From Beta vulgaris subsp. vulgaris (Eukaryota; Streptophyta; Magnoliopsida; Caryophyllales; Amaranthaceae), in assembly GCF_026745355.1 (NCBI RefSeq), contig NC_079206.1, forward strand, positions 15,645,943 to 15,709,942: a stretch of DNA of 64,000 bases, read 5' to 3'. This document shows positions 1 to 11,148 of the stretch, piece after piece. The position numbers were made by a program, and so were the translations under genes. The stretch's first letter is position 1; each line of letters starts with the position of its first letter. The notes under the pieces are model-generated. The model was not told the origin of the DNA and did no database searches. It worked only from the letters and a program-made list of their open reading frames with translations.

Positions 1-133
1 TTATAATTATTTAAAAAATAAGCAGTTATTGTATAATATGCAACAAAGTAGAAGATAAGACAACTGTGAGTGACTATATTAACAAATTGAAAGTAAAACT
101 ACACACATAAATTCAAAGTTTAGATAGTACTTA

Positions 134-450
134 TTACAGGTTGTGAAATACTTCCTTATACACTACATGTGTGGTATTAACATTTGAGTTCCCATGCTCT
201 TTATCACAGATTAAAATCTTCAAACTCTTTTTGCTTGTAACTCTTGATACAATAACATAGAATTGTCCATGACTGAATGCCGATCGAGGGAGATGTAATC
301 CTACATGAGCTAGAGACTGTCCTTGGTTTTAATTTATCGTCATTACAAAACATACAACCAACGGAAACTGCCTTCTTTGGAATTTTATCGGGAACTTGTT
401 GTGTCTGATGGTGTAAGTGTCATTCTGAGAATAAAAACTTTGTCCCCCAT
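134..450 (-). pseudogene. Helitron helicase C-terminal remnant
   Basis: Read on the minus strand, this stretch encodes the C-terminal end of the PIF1-like helicase of plant Helitron RepHel proteins. The frame gives a segment like 'FIPRMTLTPSDT', then 'RRQFPLVVCFVMTIN', an in-frame TAA where the family has a Lys, then 'NQGQSLAHVGLHLP' and 'FSHGQFYVIVSRVTSKKSLKIL', ending at a TAA (134-136). The upstream part changes frame near the 'PSDT' segment. The rest of the helicase and the Rep domain are missing. The match rests on recalled family motifs, which are distinctive (helicase motifs V and VI). It is a dead fragment; no Helitron 3' hairpin end was identified. Confidence 0.8.
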
Positions 451-1769
451 ATTACTGTCGGACACAACAACCTCAATAATACAAATTATTCTATTTTAAA
501 TTTCAAAATTTTGATATCTGAAAATTTTGTTCAATACTTTTAAATTGACAATATGAAACACTTTTACATATTACCATCAATGTCATTGACTATAGTCAGT
601 GCTTTTAGACTTTGAGAGCTCCATGAGAATATTTCTATTTAAATTTCAAAAATAATAGATTGTGGTTTAGATGTTATGATCTTATTTTGAGAATAATTAG
701 AACAAATTTATGACCTGTACATTTGACAGTTATGATTTTGTGTTCTCAGATCACCTTTTTGTCTTGCTATCTTGCACTACTGTTGCACTGCACCTGACCA
801 ATATCCACTAGCCACCACTGAGTGTTTGCTACACTACAACCTGCAATCTCCATGTATCCTTTTTTTTCACTATGGATATTTTTTCTGTTGATTTTGTAAT
901 TTATTGAGGTGTGTTAGTTGATTTGTCAGGAAGTAAGTTATAATACTGAATTTTGACCAACATAATTAGAAAATTATAGCTAAGCATTCAGCAATTTGCA
1001 AGGAAGTTAGTCATACTACTGAATTTTGATCGATATAACTTATCTTATCTGAACTTAACTTATTTCTAAACTAATCATATCCTATATATATGAACTTATA
1101 TTATTATTAAACTTATCTTATCTCATCTTATTTGAACTTATGCATACTTTACTTTACTTATATTTACTACATAGCTAAATTAATATGTTATTACCTTAAC
1201 AAATAACATATATGAGTACATAGAGGTGATAGAGCTATGTAATCCCAAGAAACAGTCTCAATATATTTTTCATTTTTTCTAAGTGAGACCACTTAAATTA
1301 AATAAATTGGGAGTATATAGTTCTATACACACCAAGGTGTAAGTTATAACATGTGTCTTATTTTCATGTCTTTGATATTAGGCTTTATGAAAGTGGGCTT
1401 GAAAATACAATTAAATTTCATGAATAATTGATTAGGCTCTTTAAAATGGGACCAAAATTGTTTTAAACAAATAAATAGATTTTATGTTCATAATAGTTTT
1501 GGATTAGCTTTTCACAATGTTGTTCCTTTTAACCAAACCAACGTATGTTTCATCATTAACTACTCAATGGAGAGACACGATTATGTGTTTGCAACTATCC
1601 GGTACCGAACGAGAACAATGTTGAACTTGCAAAAGATGGTGTCTCTGGGATCCCCCTTCCGACGTCCAAGGCAGTGTCAAATCATTATCCTGGGGCCTAA
1701 CAGCTTATTGGGGCCAAACACCTTTTATGTCTAAATTTTGAATGCATTATCAAGAAAAGTGTGTGCCCG
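451..1769. other. Intergenic, no gene seen
   Basis: AT-rich sequence with stops in all frames. It contains short palindromes but no coding stretch, RNA gene or complete element that I can support. A gggagta near 1310 looks like a Stowaway-type terminus without a convincing partner. Confidence 0.5.
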
Positions 1770-1778
1770 TGAATCAAT

Positions 1779-2057
1779 GAGCTTGTCTTGGCGTCCAACC
1801 GTTTGAGTCTCTTAGGGGACTCAAACGGGGGTATTTTGGTCATTTTATGCGTTGGAAGATTTCACGCGCGTGTGACTGACATTTGCTTGGTACCAATGCT
1901 AGGTTATAATGGTACCATTCTCCGAAAATATTGATACCTTGGTACCAATCCTGATAACAATTTGATACCAATGTCAGGTTATAACGGTACCATTGTGGTT
2001 TTTTTTGGGTGTTTGAGTCTTTTTTGGACTCAAACAGTTGGTTACCAAGCCTTTCTC
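1779..2057. mobile_element. Mutator-type MITE with 9-bp target duplication
   Basis: A 279-bp non-coding element. The ends are imperfect inverted repeats: GAGCTTGTCTTGG at the left and GAGAAAGGCTTGG at the right (reverse complement), each followed by CCAAC(C/T)GTTTGAGTC. Exactly at both borders stands the direct repeat tgaatcaat (1770-1778 and 2058-2066), a 9-bp target site duplication typical of Mutator-like elements. Each arm also holds a hairpin of TTTGAGTC and GACTCAAA. It lies 261 bp downstream of the P450 stop codon. Confidence 0.82.
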
Positions 2058-2318
2058 TGAATCAATTTATTAGATTTGCAGCTTAATTTAATGCTGAATC
2101 TATACAAGAGTATCGCTTTATTGTAAAAAGGAAATACAAACAAACTTCAAAGAAACTAGAAAATGTTGCTTAAACATATCAATATTACACTTGCAAACAT
2201 GTTTCATTCAACAATAATTTCATGGTACAGTATATTTCATGATAGAAGATTTGGGACTTGGGAGGAGAAAGATAGAGCATAAAATACTAAGCCATTCCTC
2301 CATATAAGCTACTAGGTG

Positions 2319-5085
2319 CTATATAGCACAGGTTGAGTATGACACCCTTGTAACTTTGGCGAGACAATTATCGATAGGCCTTGAAATAGGTAAGTATCTT
2401 ACAGGACATCCAGGATTAATCCTTTCTAACCTGCACAAAAGATAAATTCCATGTAAATTTTCTCTACTAATTAAAAAACTAGGATGTTATAAACAATGTG
2501 GAAAATAAGAAGTAGCAGATTTTAGAAAAGCAACACCCAGTTACTAGGGAAAGAAAAAAAGTGGCATACTTGTAGTCGAGGAGGAAGTAATGAAGGAAGG
2601 TATAGACTTCAAGTCTAGCTAAATCGCGGCCAGGACACATTCTACTTCCTGCTCCGAAAGGTATGAAATTTGCTCTTGTTTTTGGATCCTGCATCAATAT
2701 TGCAAAATCTTATGTTCTGTTTGAAGAAAATATGACCTTGAGAGATTCGAGTCAAAGATATTAGCACTTACATCCCATCTTGCAGGATTAAATTCTTTAG
2801 AATTTAGGTACTTGTCTGAATCTCGATGAGCACTTCTTAGCCAGGGCAATATCCTCCATCCTTTAGGTACAATAAAACCTTCAAGAAAAGGGGGGACAAA
2901 ATACTTCATCTCATTCTCATCTGTTTCATACTTCTACAAAACATTGTCTTAGACAAATTTTTAGTGTATTCAGGTAACACTAACCATTGATGTTAACATC
3001 TTTGGTTGCCTCTCGAAAAAGGGTGAATGATATATTCACAACGCGTAGTGTCTCATCAATGACCTTGTTGGAACCGTAAACATAATGTTAATTGAAAAAT
3101 TAAGCAAAGTAATTATACATTTGGTTTGATTAATTTTGTTGTTTGTATATGTTACCTTGGATAAATACTCCATTTGTCTGGTCTCTTTTAATGTCAGTCC
3201 TTTCTGATTAGGCCCTCGCTTGTTTACAATGTTTTCCTGCTCTTCCTGGTATTAAGAAGAAACAAATCAACTTCTGTTTTAATTAGACTTACAATAATAA
3301 TTTCTTAGCATAGATTTAAAATGAGTATTTGGGACTTTTGTGAAAACAGAAGTACTTTGATTAATTAGCATACTTACCTTAGCTTTTTGGAAGACCTCAG
3401 GGTGGTCTTGTAAGAGCACAACTGCCCACATAGCTGCGTGACCAGAAGATTCATGTCCAGCATTCAAGAACATGATGATTAAATCTACAATCTCCTCATC
3501 ACTTAATTTACCCCCATTTTCATCTTCATTACCCATTAGCACATCCAACATATCCTTCTTTTCTTCTTTCTTATGTACCAATTTTCCTAGCCTTCTTTCA
3601 TCTACGACTCCCTGAAATATCTTCTGCAAGCTCTTCCTAGCCTGATCCGAAAAAATCAAAAGAACCATTTTAAAAAAACATAAGGCGAAAATAACAAGTT
3701 TACTAAGATATACTTCATTTGTTTAAAAATACTTGAAATACTTCGACTTTCATAACACTTTGACTTATGCACTAATCAGCCGAAGTTTTGATAGTTGAAA
3801 CCAAACCTTAAGAGCATTGTGATAGGCAAAGCCAGGAAGGTCAATAGCCATGGACTTGAGTCCATGATTAAGAGTTGTATACTCCCTCTCTAAGGCCTCC
3901 ATGATGACATGATCAGTACTCGTCTCACCCACCATAACATACATAATCACTTTGAAAGCAATCTTCCTCATCTCAGTCAAGAACTGAATTGGTTTTGACA
4001 TGATAGACCATTCCTCCAATGAGGTCTTCACGATTTCTTCGATGTGTTTAAGGTAAATGGACAATGCTTCTTGACCACTAAGGGCAGCTGTTGTCAGCCT
4101 TCGAAGGCGCTTGTGTTCTTCTTGAGAGATTCCATGGAATGCCTTTTTACCCATAAGTTTGGTGATTGATTCAGGGAAACCAGGTCCAAAAGTTGCATCA
4201 TCTGATAAGACTCTCTTGCAAGACTCGGGTGTTGTGACTATAACACATGGTTTTCCAAACATTACTGCTCTGTATATTCCTGTTGCTCCAAATCTGTCAT
4301 ATTCCATCCAAAATCATGTTAAATAGATACTTATAAGACATATTCTTTATAAAAACAGGACAGTATAAATCATACTTCTAGAAGTTATTTGGTAGCAAAT
4401 TGTTACATTGTATAATATTCCAACTTGAAAAGGTACTCATTCTTCGAGCTTTTGTTCTAGGATAATAAAAATAAACTCGCCCTTTCACAGGTTAGCTTAG
4501 CTCAACTTTGCATAGGCAAGACGCATGATTACAAACGCCACAAGTGAAATTAAAATGCAACAAAAAAAAACCATACTATCTAGTATATCATATACTCCCT
4601 CCGTTTCCTTTTAATTGTTACACTTTGATATTTTACACTATTCACAATGTTCACTTTGACCATCATTTGTGATTTACACGCAGATGAAAATTTAGTCATG
4701 TGTATGTACTTTTTATAGTTTTTACAGATACAAAACTAAAGATATATGTCCTCAAAGTTTTGCATTGACATGCGTGAAAAGTTTAAGTGTCAAGTGTGTA
4801 GATTAAAATGAAACGGCGGGAGTATAGAATATAGGGAAAAGAGAGGAACCTTGAAGCAAAGTTGGAGATGAAAGAATCAGGATCACCAGATTTGAAGGCT
4901 TTAAGAAAAGATAATTGAGTGCCAATGAATGGCCATCCCATATCACCCGGAGGAAGCAAATGTCTCATCTTGCCTAATCTCCTTACATAAAACAACTCAT
5001 TTCCATTTTTAAGTATCCCGTAAAATGCCAATAAACCACCCAATATAACACTTAACACCATCCAAACTGAGCAACTTATCTCCAT
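2319..5085 (-). CDS. KAO: CYP88-family cytochrome P450 (ent-kaurenoic acid oxidase type)
   Basis: Eight exons join in phase to 497 residues: 4850-5085, 3807-4293, 3378-3641, 3156-3245, 2985-3063, 2772-2878, 2570-2688, 2319-2430, all with GT-AG introns. CYP88A enzymes oxidise ent-kaurenoic acid to GA12 in the ER during gibberellin synthesis. Visible are an N-terminal membrane anchor (about residues 6-25), the proline-rich hinge [12 protein letters not shown], the I-helix AGHESS (302-307), the K-helix ExxR (Glu363-Arg366), PARW, and the haem loop [10 protein letters not shown] with the ligand Cys439. Length and sequence agree with recalled Arabidopsis KAO along the whole protein. No stop or frameshift was found, so it looks functional. 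A CYP88 paralogue with a specialised-metabolism role cannot be excluded. Intron 1 carries a Stowaway MITE. A TATA box lies about 150 bp upstream of the ATG. Confidence 0.93.
4595..4822. mobile_element. Stowaway MITE in P450 intron 1
   Basis: The ends are CTCCCTCCGTTT and, at the right as reverse complement, CTCCCGCCGTTT, flanked by TA (4593-4594, 4823-4824). This is the Stowaway (Tc1/mariner) signature. The 228-bp element is wholly inside intron 1 (4294-4849) of the CYP88 gene and ends only 28 bp from the exon 1 donor site. It is related in its inner sequence to the copy at 17975-18239. Confidence 0.88.
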
Positions 5086-5232
5086 TATAGGAAAATAATA
5101 ACTTTTGGTTGAAAAAGAAGTAATTTTTTTTCCAATATGAAGGAAACTAGTTCAAAAAGATGATTAGTTTTCTTTGTGTGCTTTACTTTGAAATTTGTAC
5201 TTTTATTTTGTTCAACATGTATGTATAACTTG

Positions 5233-5241
5233 TATTTATAG
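5233..5241 (-). promoter_or_regulatory. Probable TATA box of the CYP88 gene
   Basis: The minus strand reads CTATAAATA, 148-156 bp upstream of the start codon at 5085. This is a normal distance for a plant core promoter followed by a 5' leader of about 120 bases. The assignment is by position and sequence only. Confidence 0.5.
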
Positions 5242-5852
5242 GTATCAGACATGTACTATATTATGATACCCTTATGTATAAGATACTACTTATATGCTTG
5301 TAAATCTAGTATCAAATATATGTATGACATGGTGTATAATTTCTGCATCTTTATGACATGCATAAATCAATTTCTGAAAGCACCCATAATCAAACAACAT
5401 AAGGAGAAAAAAACGAATAATTGATGATTTATAATCTTGGATGATTCAGCTAAAAATTTGGAAGATTTTGCAGGAAATTATTGATGAAGTGGACATAAGA
5501 TAAGAGATTTTGATGTTTGTATCTGCACATCTTTGAAATTTTTAAAAGATTGGGCAGGAATTTATTGAAGTTTTAATTAGTGTTAGTAGATCAAACAAAA
5601 GATAAAACCTAAATCTCTTAAAATATGCTCATTCACATTATTAAGATTTAGGATATATATCCAGCACCCCTTAAAATAATAATTTAGATTTTAGAAGATG
5701 ACTGTGGCAAAGATTTTCTAGCATTACGTTTAGACTTCAGATGAATGAGTCAAATTTACAATCCACACACTTTAACTACAAGAACAAGTAAGCTTTCCAC
5801 GCTGTCTTCGTCTTCCAATAAATAGCTGTTTTATTGTTAATAATACATCAAC

Positions 5853-5924
5853 GGGTCCATAGCTCAGTGGTAGAGCAATTGACTGCAGATCAATAGGTCA
5901 CCGGTTCGAACCCGGTTGGGCCCT
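5853..5924 (+). tRNA. tRNA-Cys (GCA)
   Basis: A 72-nt cloverleaf can be drawn: acceptor arms GGGTCCA and TGGGCCC with discriminator T, D arm AGCTCAGTGGTAGAGC (A box), anticodon stem ATTGA/TCAAT with loop CTGCAGA and anticodon GCA at 5885-5887, and T arm GGTTCGAACCC (B box). No intron and no encoded CCA, as expected for a nuclear plant gene. A run of five T starting three bases after the gene can serve as the RNA polymerase III terminator. No mismatch spoils a stem, so it is probably functional. Confidence 0.96.
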
Positions 5925-6052
5925 GATTTTTGTTCAAATTTTCATTTATGACAATGGTACCAATTGTAGAATTCTGATTGACATTTTCTGCTTAGTTTTC
6001 ACAGATTTGTTTTTGGGCCTAGTCTTCACATATTTGTTTTTGTTACAGTATA

Positions 6053-6143
6053 CTTTATTCGTTCTAAGATAAGTGAAACATCTATCTACTTTATATGAGA
6101 GTTTTTTGATACAAGTATTTCACTTGTTTTAGAACGGATGAAG
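6053..6143. mobile_element. Very short Stowaway-like MITE
   Basis: A 91-bp sequence with ends CTTTATTCGTTCTAAGATAAGTG and, reversed, CTTCATCCGTTCTAAAACAAGTG, flanked by TA. It is almost only two inverted arms. Its right end touches the target duplication of the next element (6152-7070), so that element inserted at its edge. Confidence 0.6.
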
Positions 6144-6151
6144 TATATTTA

Positions 6152-7070
6152 GGATCTTGCTAAATGCCGCCCTAGAATTTCCAGTTAACGCTCGGTATTT
6201 TTGTATTTGTATACATGGGTTGTATTTCCCTCCCTACATCTCTTTCATCCACAATAACTCCGACAATTATTCCGGCTAACTTTCCCATCAAGAACTCCAG
6301 CAATTTTTCCGACGACAATAACTCCACGATAACCCCGACAACTATTCCCACCAATTTTTCGGCAACATTATTGCATTACTAATATTAATGAAATTTATAA
6401 TTTTTTTAATACACAAAATTGGACAATATTGACTTTAAAAAAAAAGTGCACAGGCGCCTAAATTAGGTGCCCGAACCACAGGTACATGCGCCTAAATTAG
6501 GCGCCCAACCACAGGTAGAGGCGCCTAAATTAGGCGCCCAACCACAGGGACATGCGCCTAAATTAGGAGCCCGAACCTGTGGTCAGGCGCCTAAATTAGG
6601 TGCCCGAACCTGTGGTCAGGCGCCTAAATTAGGCGCCCAATCACAAGTACAGGCGCCTAAATTAGGTGCCCAAACCTATAGTCAGACGCCTAAATAGGCG
6701 CCCAACCACAGGTACAGACACCTTATTTAGGCGCCTAATCACGGGTTCGGGACCTAATTTAGGTGCCTGGGCCCTTTTTTTAAAAAAGTCAATGTAGTCC
6801 AATTTTGTGTATTAAAAGAGTTATAAAATTTCCTTAATATTAATAATGTGGCCGGAAAATTAGGTGGAAAAGTTGTCGGAGTTATTGTCGCCGGAAAAAT
6901 TGCCAGAGTTCTTAATGGGAGATCCTTGTTGATGAAAGAGATGTAGTGAATAGTGAAGAGAGTGAGGGAGAGTGAAAGAGAGTGGGATAGTGAGTGTTAA
7001 AGTATAAAGACATGTATATGTATTTATATAGGGTGTTGGTAGGAAATTACAGGGCGACATTTAGCAAATG
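6152..7070. mobile_element. Foldback-like Mutator-type element with internal tandem array
   Basis: The 919-bp element has long imperfect inverted arms (about 6152-6445 and 6775-7070); both contain TTGCTAAATG(C/T)CGCCCT near the tip and the ACATCTCTTTCATC and CAATTTTTCCG blocks further in. A perfect 10-bp direct repeat, agtatattta, flanks it (6142-6151, 7071-7080), as for Mutator-like elements. The centre is an array of 33-bp units. No transposase is encoded, so it is non-autonomous. Confidence 0.8.
6445..6770. repeat. 33-bp tandem array with hairpin units
   Basis: About nine to ten units of 33 bp built around GCGCCTAAATTAGGCGCCC plus (A)ACCACAGGTA. Each unit contains a near-perfect palindrome GGCGCCTAAATTAGGCGCC. 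Because 33 is divisible by three, one frame stays open and reads as a repeated APKLGAQPQ peptide (6467-6697), but there is no sign that this is a gene. It sits between the arms of the 6152-7070 element. Confidence 0.88.
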
Positions 7071-7080
7071 AGTATATTTA

Positions 7081-7690
7081 TAGGGGGTGGGTCGGATTCA
7101 CTTCCGTATTTGAACTGATCCATCCAACACATGTTTCTTCAGGTTTCATCCATTAACTTAAATTGGGTGGTTAGGTTATCCACGATCTCGGGTGAATTTG
7201 TCAGCTCTTCAGCGTCTAATTATGGTGCTTTTAATTAAAATTTGCTTCTATAATAAAAAGAAATTATAATTACAAAATTTTGATGTAACAGTTGTTATGT
7301 CGAACAAAGTGCTAAACAAATAGGGCACCAAAAGCAACTATTCGTTTGTAAAATTAAATTTGTGCCCAAGCAAAGATTGTATTAGTACACAAAAAAGAAA
7401 AAATGCATTCTTTTTTCCCTGATCAAAATACTTGAAATGTAACATCATCTCCAAGAAAAAAAAAATGAACCCTAGAGTAATAAAGACCTCTAGATCCAAA
7501 TGTATAAAGGCACTATCTGATTTTAAGAACTCCATTTACCAGAAACACATTTATATTTTATATTGATGACAGAAAAACAAAATAGGCTTAAAGATTTGAT
7601 GTCAGAAAACAAAAAACGCCTAAAGAGCTATAGAGTCATGCCACAATTTCTAATAGCAAATTGACAAATTCGAAGAACTTATAACAGGAG
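7081..7690. other. Intergenic and possible 3' flank of the 81-residue gene
   Basis: No coding sequence is supported here. The right part, up to 7916, probably includes the 3' UTR of the minus-strand gene at 7917-8162; the polyadenylation site cannot be placed from sequence alone. Confidence 0.4.
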
Positions 7691-7916
7691 CGATTTATAT
7701 ACAAAGGGAACTCAATGAGACGAACTCAAACCTTTTGTTTTTATACCAAATTCATCAATATCACACAAACCACGCAAAACTCAGAAATTACATCCAATGT
7801 ACATGTTTGTTGATCACAGTTTCTAAGACTTGGCTAAAGAGTGCCGAAGTAGTACACAATGAACTTAAGAAGCCCTTTTTCTCACAAGATACAACACACA
7901 TCATTTCAACTATTGT

Positions 7917-8162
7917 TCATGGATGCCCATTTGCTGGAAGTGCAATTTTGTCTGGTGGTACATATGAAATTGAGATAAGTTCTGACCTAAGCTTGTCAAT
8001 TTTATCAGCACTGGTCACTGAAGCACTGTGATGACCATTTGTATGCTCCTCGCCAGTTTCAGAACTGATAATATTTTCCGGTAGAGATTCGGAAATTGCA
8101 ATGAGCAATTCCCTAGCCAGATCCAAAGAAACTTTCTTGCCAAGTGATGAGTTTTCAGCCAT
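7917..8162 (-). CDS. Small conserved-looking protein, 81 residues, function unknown
   Basis: A single coding exon starts MAENSSLGKKVSLDLAREL and ends ALPANGHP before TGA. The N-terminal half is predicted to form an amphipathic helix; the middle is polar (ETGEEHTNGHH) and is followed by a second helix-like block with DKLRSELISISY. No signal peptide or membrane segment is visible. A good acceptor (TTTATTCAG, exon from 8179) lies just upstream of the ATG, and a donor AAAG/GTTCGTA at 10536 in a purine-rich leader suggests a 5'-UTR intron of 2.36 kb. That gene-like structure, with a TATA-like ATATATTTA near 10595, is the main argument that this is real. I do not recognise the family. Confidence 0.6.
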   Translation of the reverse strand: MAENSSLGKKVSLDLARELLIAISESLPENIISSETGEEHTNGHHSASVTSADKIDKLRSELISISYVPPDKIALPANGHP

Positions 8163-8179
8163 GCACTCTGTTATTCTTC

Positions 8180-10535
8180 CTGAATAAAACAGACAAGGTG
8201 CAATTTGTTAGGTATATCTCTGATTTCATACAGATTGGAGATGTTCTTTAGATTAACACAGATCAAGCACAAAAACTTCCAGGAAACAATAAAAACTATA
8301 CTGACAACCAAGTATTGGTCACATGGGGGTCAAGAAACAATAATAGTAAAGGGGATAACACAAATCATATGGAAACAATCTATAACATAATTGTATTATG
8401 CATACCCAGCTCTGAAAAAAAGTAATATACTTAACACAGAACTTCTTGAACACTTCATTTAGGCACTAAGTTAGCACTAAAAGACTTAAACAACTCAATT
8501 GAGATCATCAACACCCCACCCACCCCCACCCCCAAAAAAAAAAATTGTCTTCAAATAACTTATTTGTGCGTGAATAATTAGCTTTTACACCAAGGGCCGC
8601 AATAGAATTCGGTCTCAAAGCTTAAATGTATGAGTGTATGACAGATTGACCAATGTAATGTTTTTGAGGCTCATTAGTTCCAGAACATTAAGGAAAGCAA
8701 AACTCACACACCAAAAACTCTGCTATATAATACCCACAAAATGATAAACAAAGAAGCCAGGGGAGAAATCATGTCTGAGAAACGGACCAAAGGCCAAATA
8801 TTGTTTTTGACGGCCCTCTATGTTAAGAGAAAAACAGAGTTTCAATCAGATAATCAAAACGCTGCACAAACACATATCACATCATTAACAGAATAACAGT
8901 TTCAAATTGTTTCCTACAGCTTAGTTCCACCACAACATCAAACACATAATTGTGGTTGAGATCACTCTTACTGCCAAGAATTGAACTAGCTAAAGATAAG
9001 TCATAAACAATGAGTGCCTGTTGATGATGTAGCAGATTGTCATTACAAACCTCACTATAGAGTATAGATCACCTATTGGCAAATTTTCTCTACCCAAAAC
9101 AGCTGAAATTATGAATTAAATTTGAGTTCGACACAATACAGATAATTCTTTTTTTTTTTTTTGAATGGGACCAGTACAGATAATTCTAGACACCTTCTAT
9201 ATATGTTGTCACTAAGGAACTGCCTAAAGCTTCATCACCTTGGATTTTCAAATATTTGTAAGCGGTAAACCCATATATTAGCATTTAGTTACACAGACTC
9301 TTCAATTTACCTCAAGTACCCGTATCAGGATCACTTGGACGTGGACACAGACACTTGGACACTTCATTTTGGACCATTGAAAATTTAGATAGAATAGCCT
9401 AGTCAGACACTTAGACACGTACCTGACCATGTTAGACATACGAGTCCAGGTAGCATATTTAGCACTTGGTTAACTAATTAAGGGCAAAGACAAATGGGCT
9501 AAACAAAAGCGATAAACCTCAAACTCAGGGGAAGTACAGTAAGCAAACTACTTAACAACTGCTTTATTCAATCAATAACTATTTAACCAAAATACTCGTA
9601 GAACTGAATTATTTGTCCATTCCCGGCAAACGATTCATCATTCCTCCACTTGTAAACCTAAGTAATACATTAGCACACTTAAATTCGTGTAATGAATATA
9701 TTTTTTCTCATTTACTGATATTAAATTGAGAAGAAACCAAGCACTTCACTCATTATAACCCAATCAAACTCCATGAAAAACAAAACTGAGCAAAAGATTG
9801 GAGGCGTAGTCCAGGAGTACCTCATCAATAACATTTCAATCCAAAGAAAACATTGAAAATTCAAGGGTAAATCAGGTGTACGTTTGTCTAATACCTTAAT
9901 ATTTCACTCTTCCCATGTATCATGATCTTAGACTTTTCAATCCATTACTCAATTTGAAATGAATCCCATCAATTAAAATTGAAGTTTATTTAACGAAAAT
10001 TAACCCTTTTACACTTTTTTTACTGTGAATCTGCAACACAACAGTAACCAAACAAACAAAATAGAAATGACCCCACTCAAAAATCAACATACACAGCCGC
10101 CAAAAAACATAGAAAAAACAAAGTTGAGCAATATGATCCTAGAAAACAGATGCATGATCAAAATTACTGCTTGGTAGAATTACACAAATAAGCTTGGCAA
10201 AGATGAATCAAAATCATAGACAGTGTAAACAATTTGTCAGAAAAAAGATTAGGTAAAATATCAACTCATATTATTCGCTTCTTTTTTCAAATCCATGATA
10301 TCAACTATGGAAACCCTAAAGATTTTGAAACACAATCAAAGAATCAAGGTAGAATATTGTGATATATTAATCCAATTTTACAGCAATAATCATCAATCTT
10401 TTTATCTTTGTTGTTGTTACAAACAAAATTCACAGCATAAGATTGATCAACATAGTATGAAATTCAAAGCAAAAGAAAAGTTTAAGCGGTGAAAAGGAAT
10501 TTAGGGAGAGAGAAAGAGAGAGATGGGTTACGAAC
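8180..10535 (-). other. Probable 5'-UTR intron of the 81-residue gene
   Basis: The segment begins with a donor (AAAG/GTTCGTA, minus strand) and ends with TTTATTCAG/GAAG 17 bases before the start codon. Inside are only A-rich sequence, a short C-rich tract near 8515 and a T run near 9150. No reading frame here looks like a protein. A long first intron in the leader is common in plant housekeeping genes. Confidence 0.5.
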
Positions 10536-10570
10536 CTTTGGTGTGATGTTGTAAATTGCAGTGAAAGACG
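10536..10570 (-). other. Probable non-coding first exon (5' UTR)
   Basis: Leader sequence between a TATA-like motif (about 10586-10600) and the donor at 10536/10535. The extent is an estimate from the usual 25-35 bp TATA-to-start distance. Confidence 0.35.
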
Positions 10571-10913
10571 GTAATTTGGACAATCTTAAATTAAATATAT
10601 TGAAATGTTGAAGATGATAAAGACTTGGTTTTGACAATTTCAACCTCCCCTGTCTTTGTCGTGTAGGAATTTTCTAGAATTCGATTCTCTTTCCATTTAC
10701 TCACTTTTTTCGCGTGGTGGGGGCTCCGTTGCGTTGTCGGTTTTCCTAGAAGTTGCTATTTTTTTAGAGGAAAAAGTTGCTCAAATTAACTAAAGTCTAG
10801 TCAACGAAATTTTTCTCCACGTCAAAATATAAAATTTACATCATGTTGCAAAATAAATTAAAAATTAAAATATTTCTCCTATGTGTTTAGAAGGGTAACA
10901 ATGTATTTCCCCA

Positions 10914-11148
10914 TTTAGAAATAGTTGCACTGTTTGCATAGTATTTACTATTCACATGTTACATTTTGATTGTCTTTGGTGATTTATATTGTAAAAAAAA
11001 TATGGTCATGTGGGATTTTGTTAGATGCGTCTCAACATATATTCTCTTAATATCAACTTTTAATATATTTTACTTATTGATAATCAAAGATATTAATGGT
11101 TCGAAACATACATCAACAAACGTGAAAATATGTGCAACTATTTCTAAA
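10914..11148. mobile_element. MITE with 17-bp perfect inverted ends
   Basis: The left end TTTAGAAATAGTTGCAC (10914-10930) is exactly the reverse complement of the right end (11132-11148). The inner part resembles the Stowaway copies at 4595 and 17975 (for example 'atggtcatgtgggat'), so it is a diverged relative. The target duplication is not clear. Confidence 0.7.

Noticed and set aside
2694..2909. Extending P450 exon 6 upstream (reading ..[14 protein letters not shown] before FIVPKGW)
   Set aside because: A CAG acceptor there fits the phase but would add about 14 residues absent from CYP88 proteins. The acceptor CTTGAAG/GTTTTATT at 2879/2878 restores the family sequence [10 protein letters not shown].
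6467..6697. Open frame coding a repeated APKLGAQPQ peptide
   Set aside because: It is a by-product of a 33-bp tandem array inside a transposon; codon choice simply follows the palindromic unit.
6445..6770. Possible CRISPR-like array
   Set aside because: Units are contiguous with no unique spacers, and this is a plant nuclear genome.
9330..9460. Repeated ACACTTGGACAC-type motifs
   Set aside because: Only loosely repeated, no borders or inverted ends; too weak to call an element.
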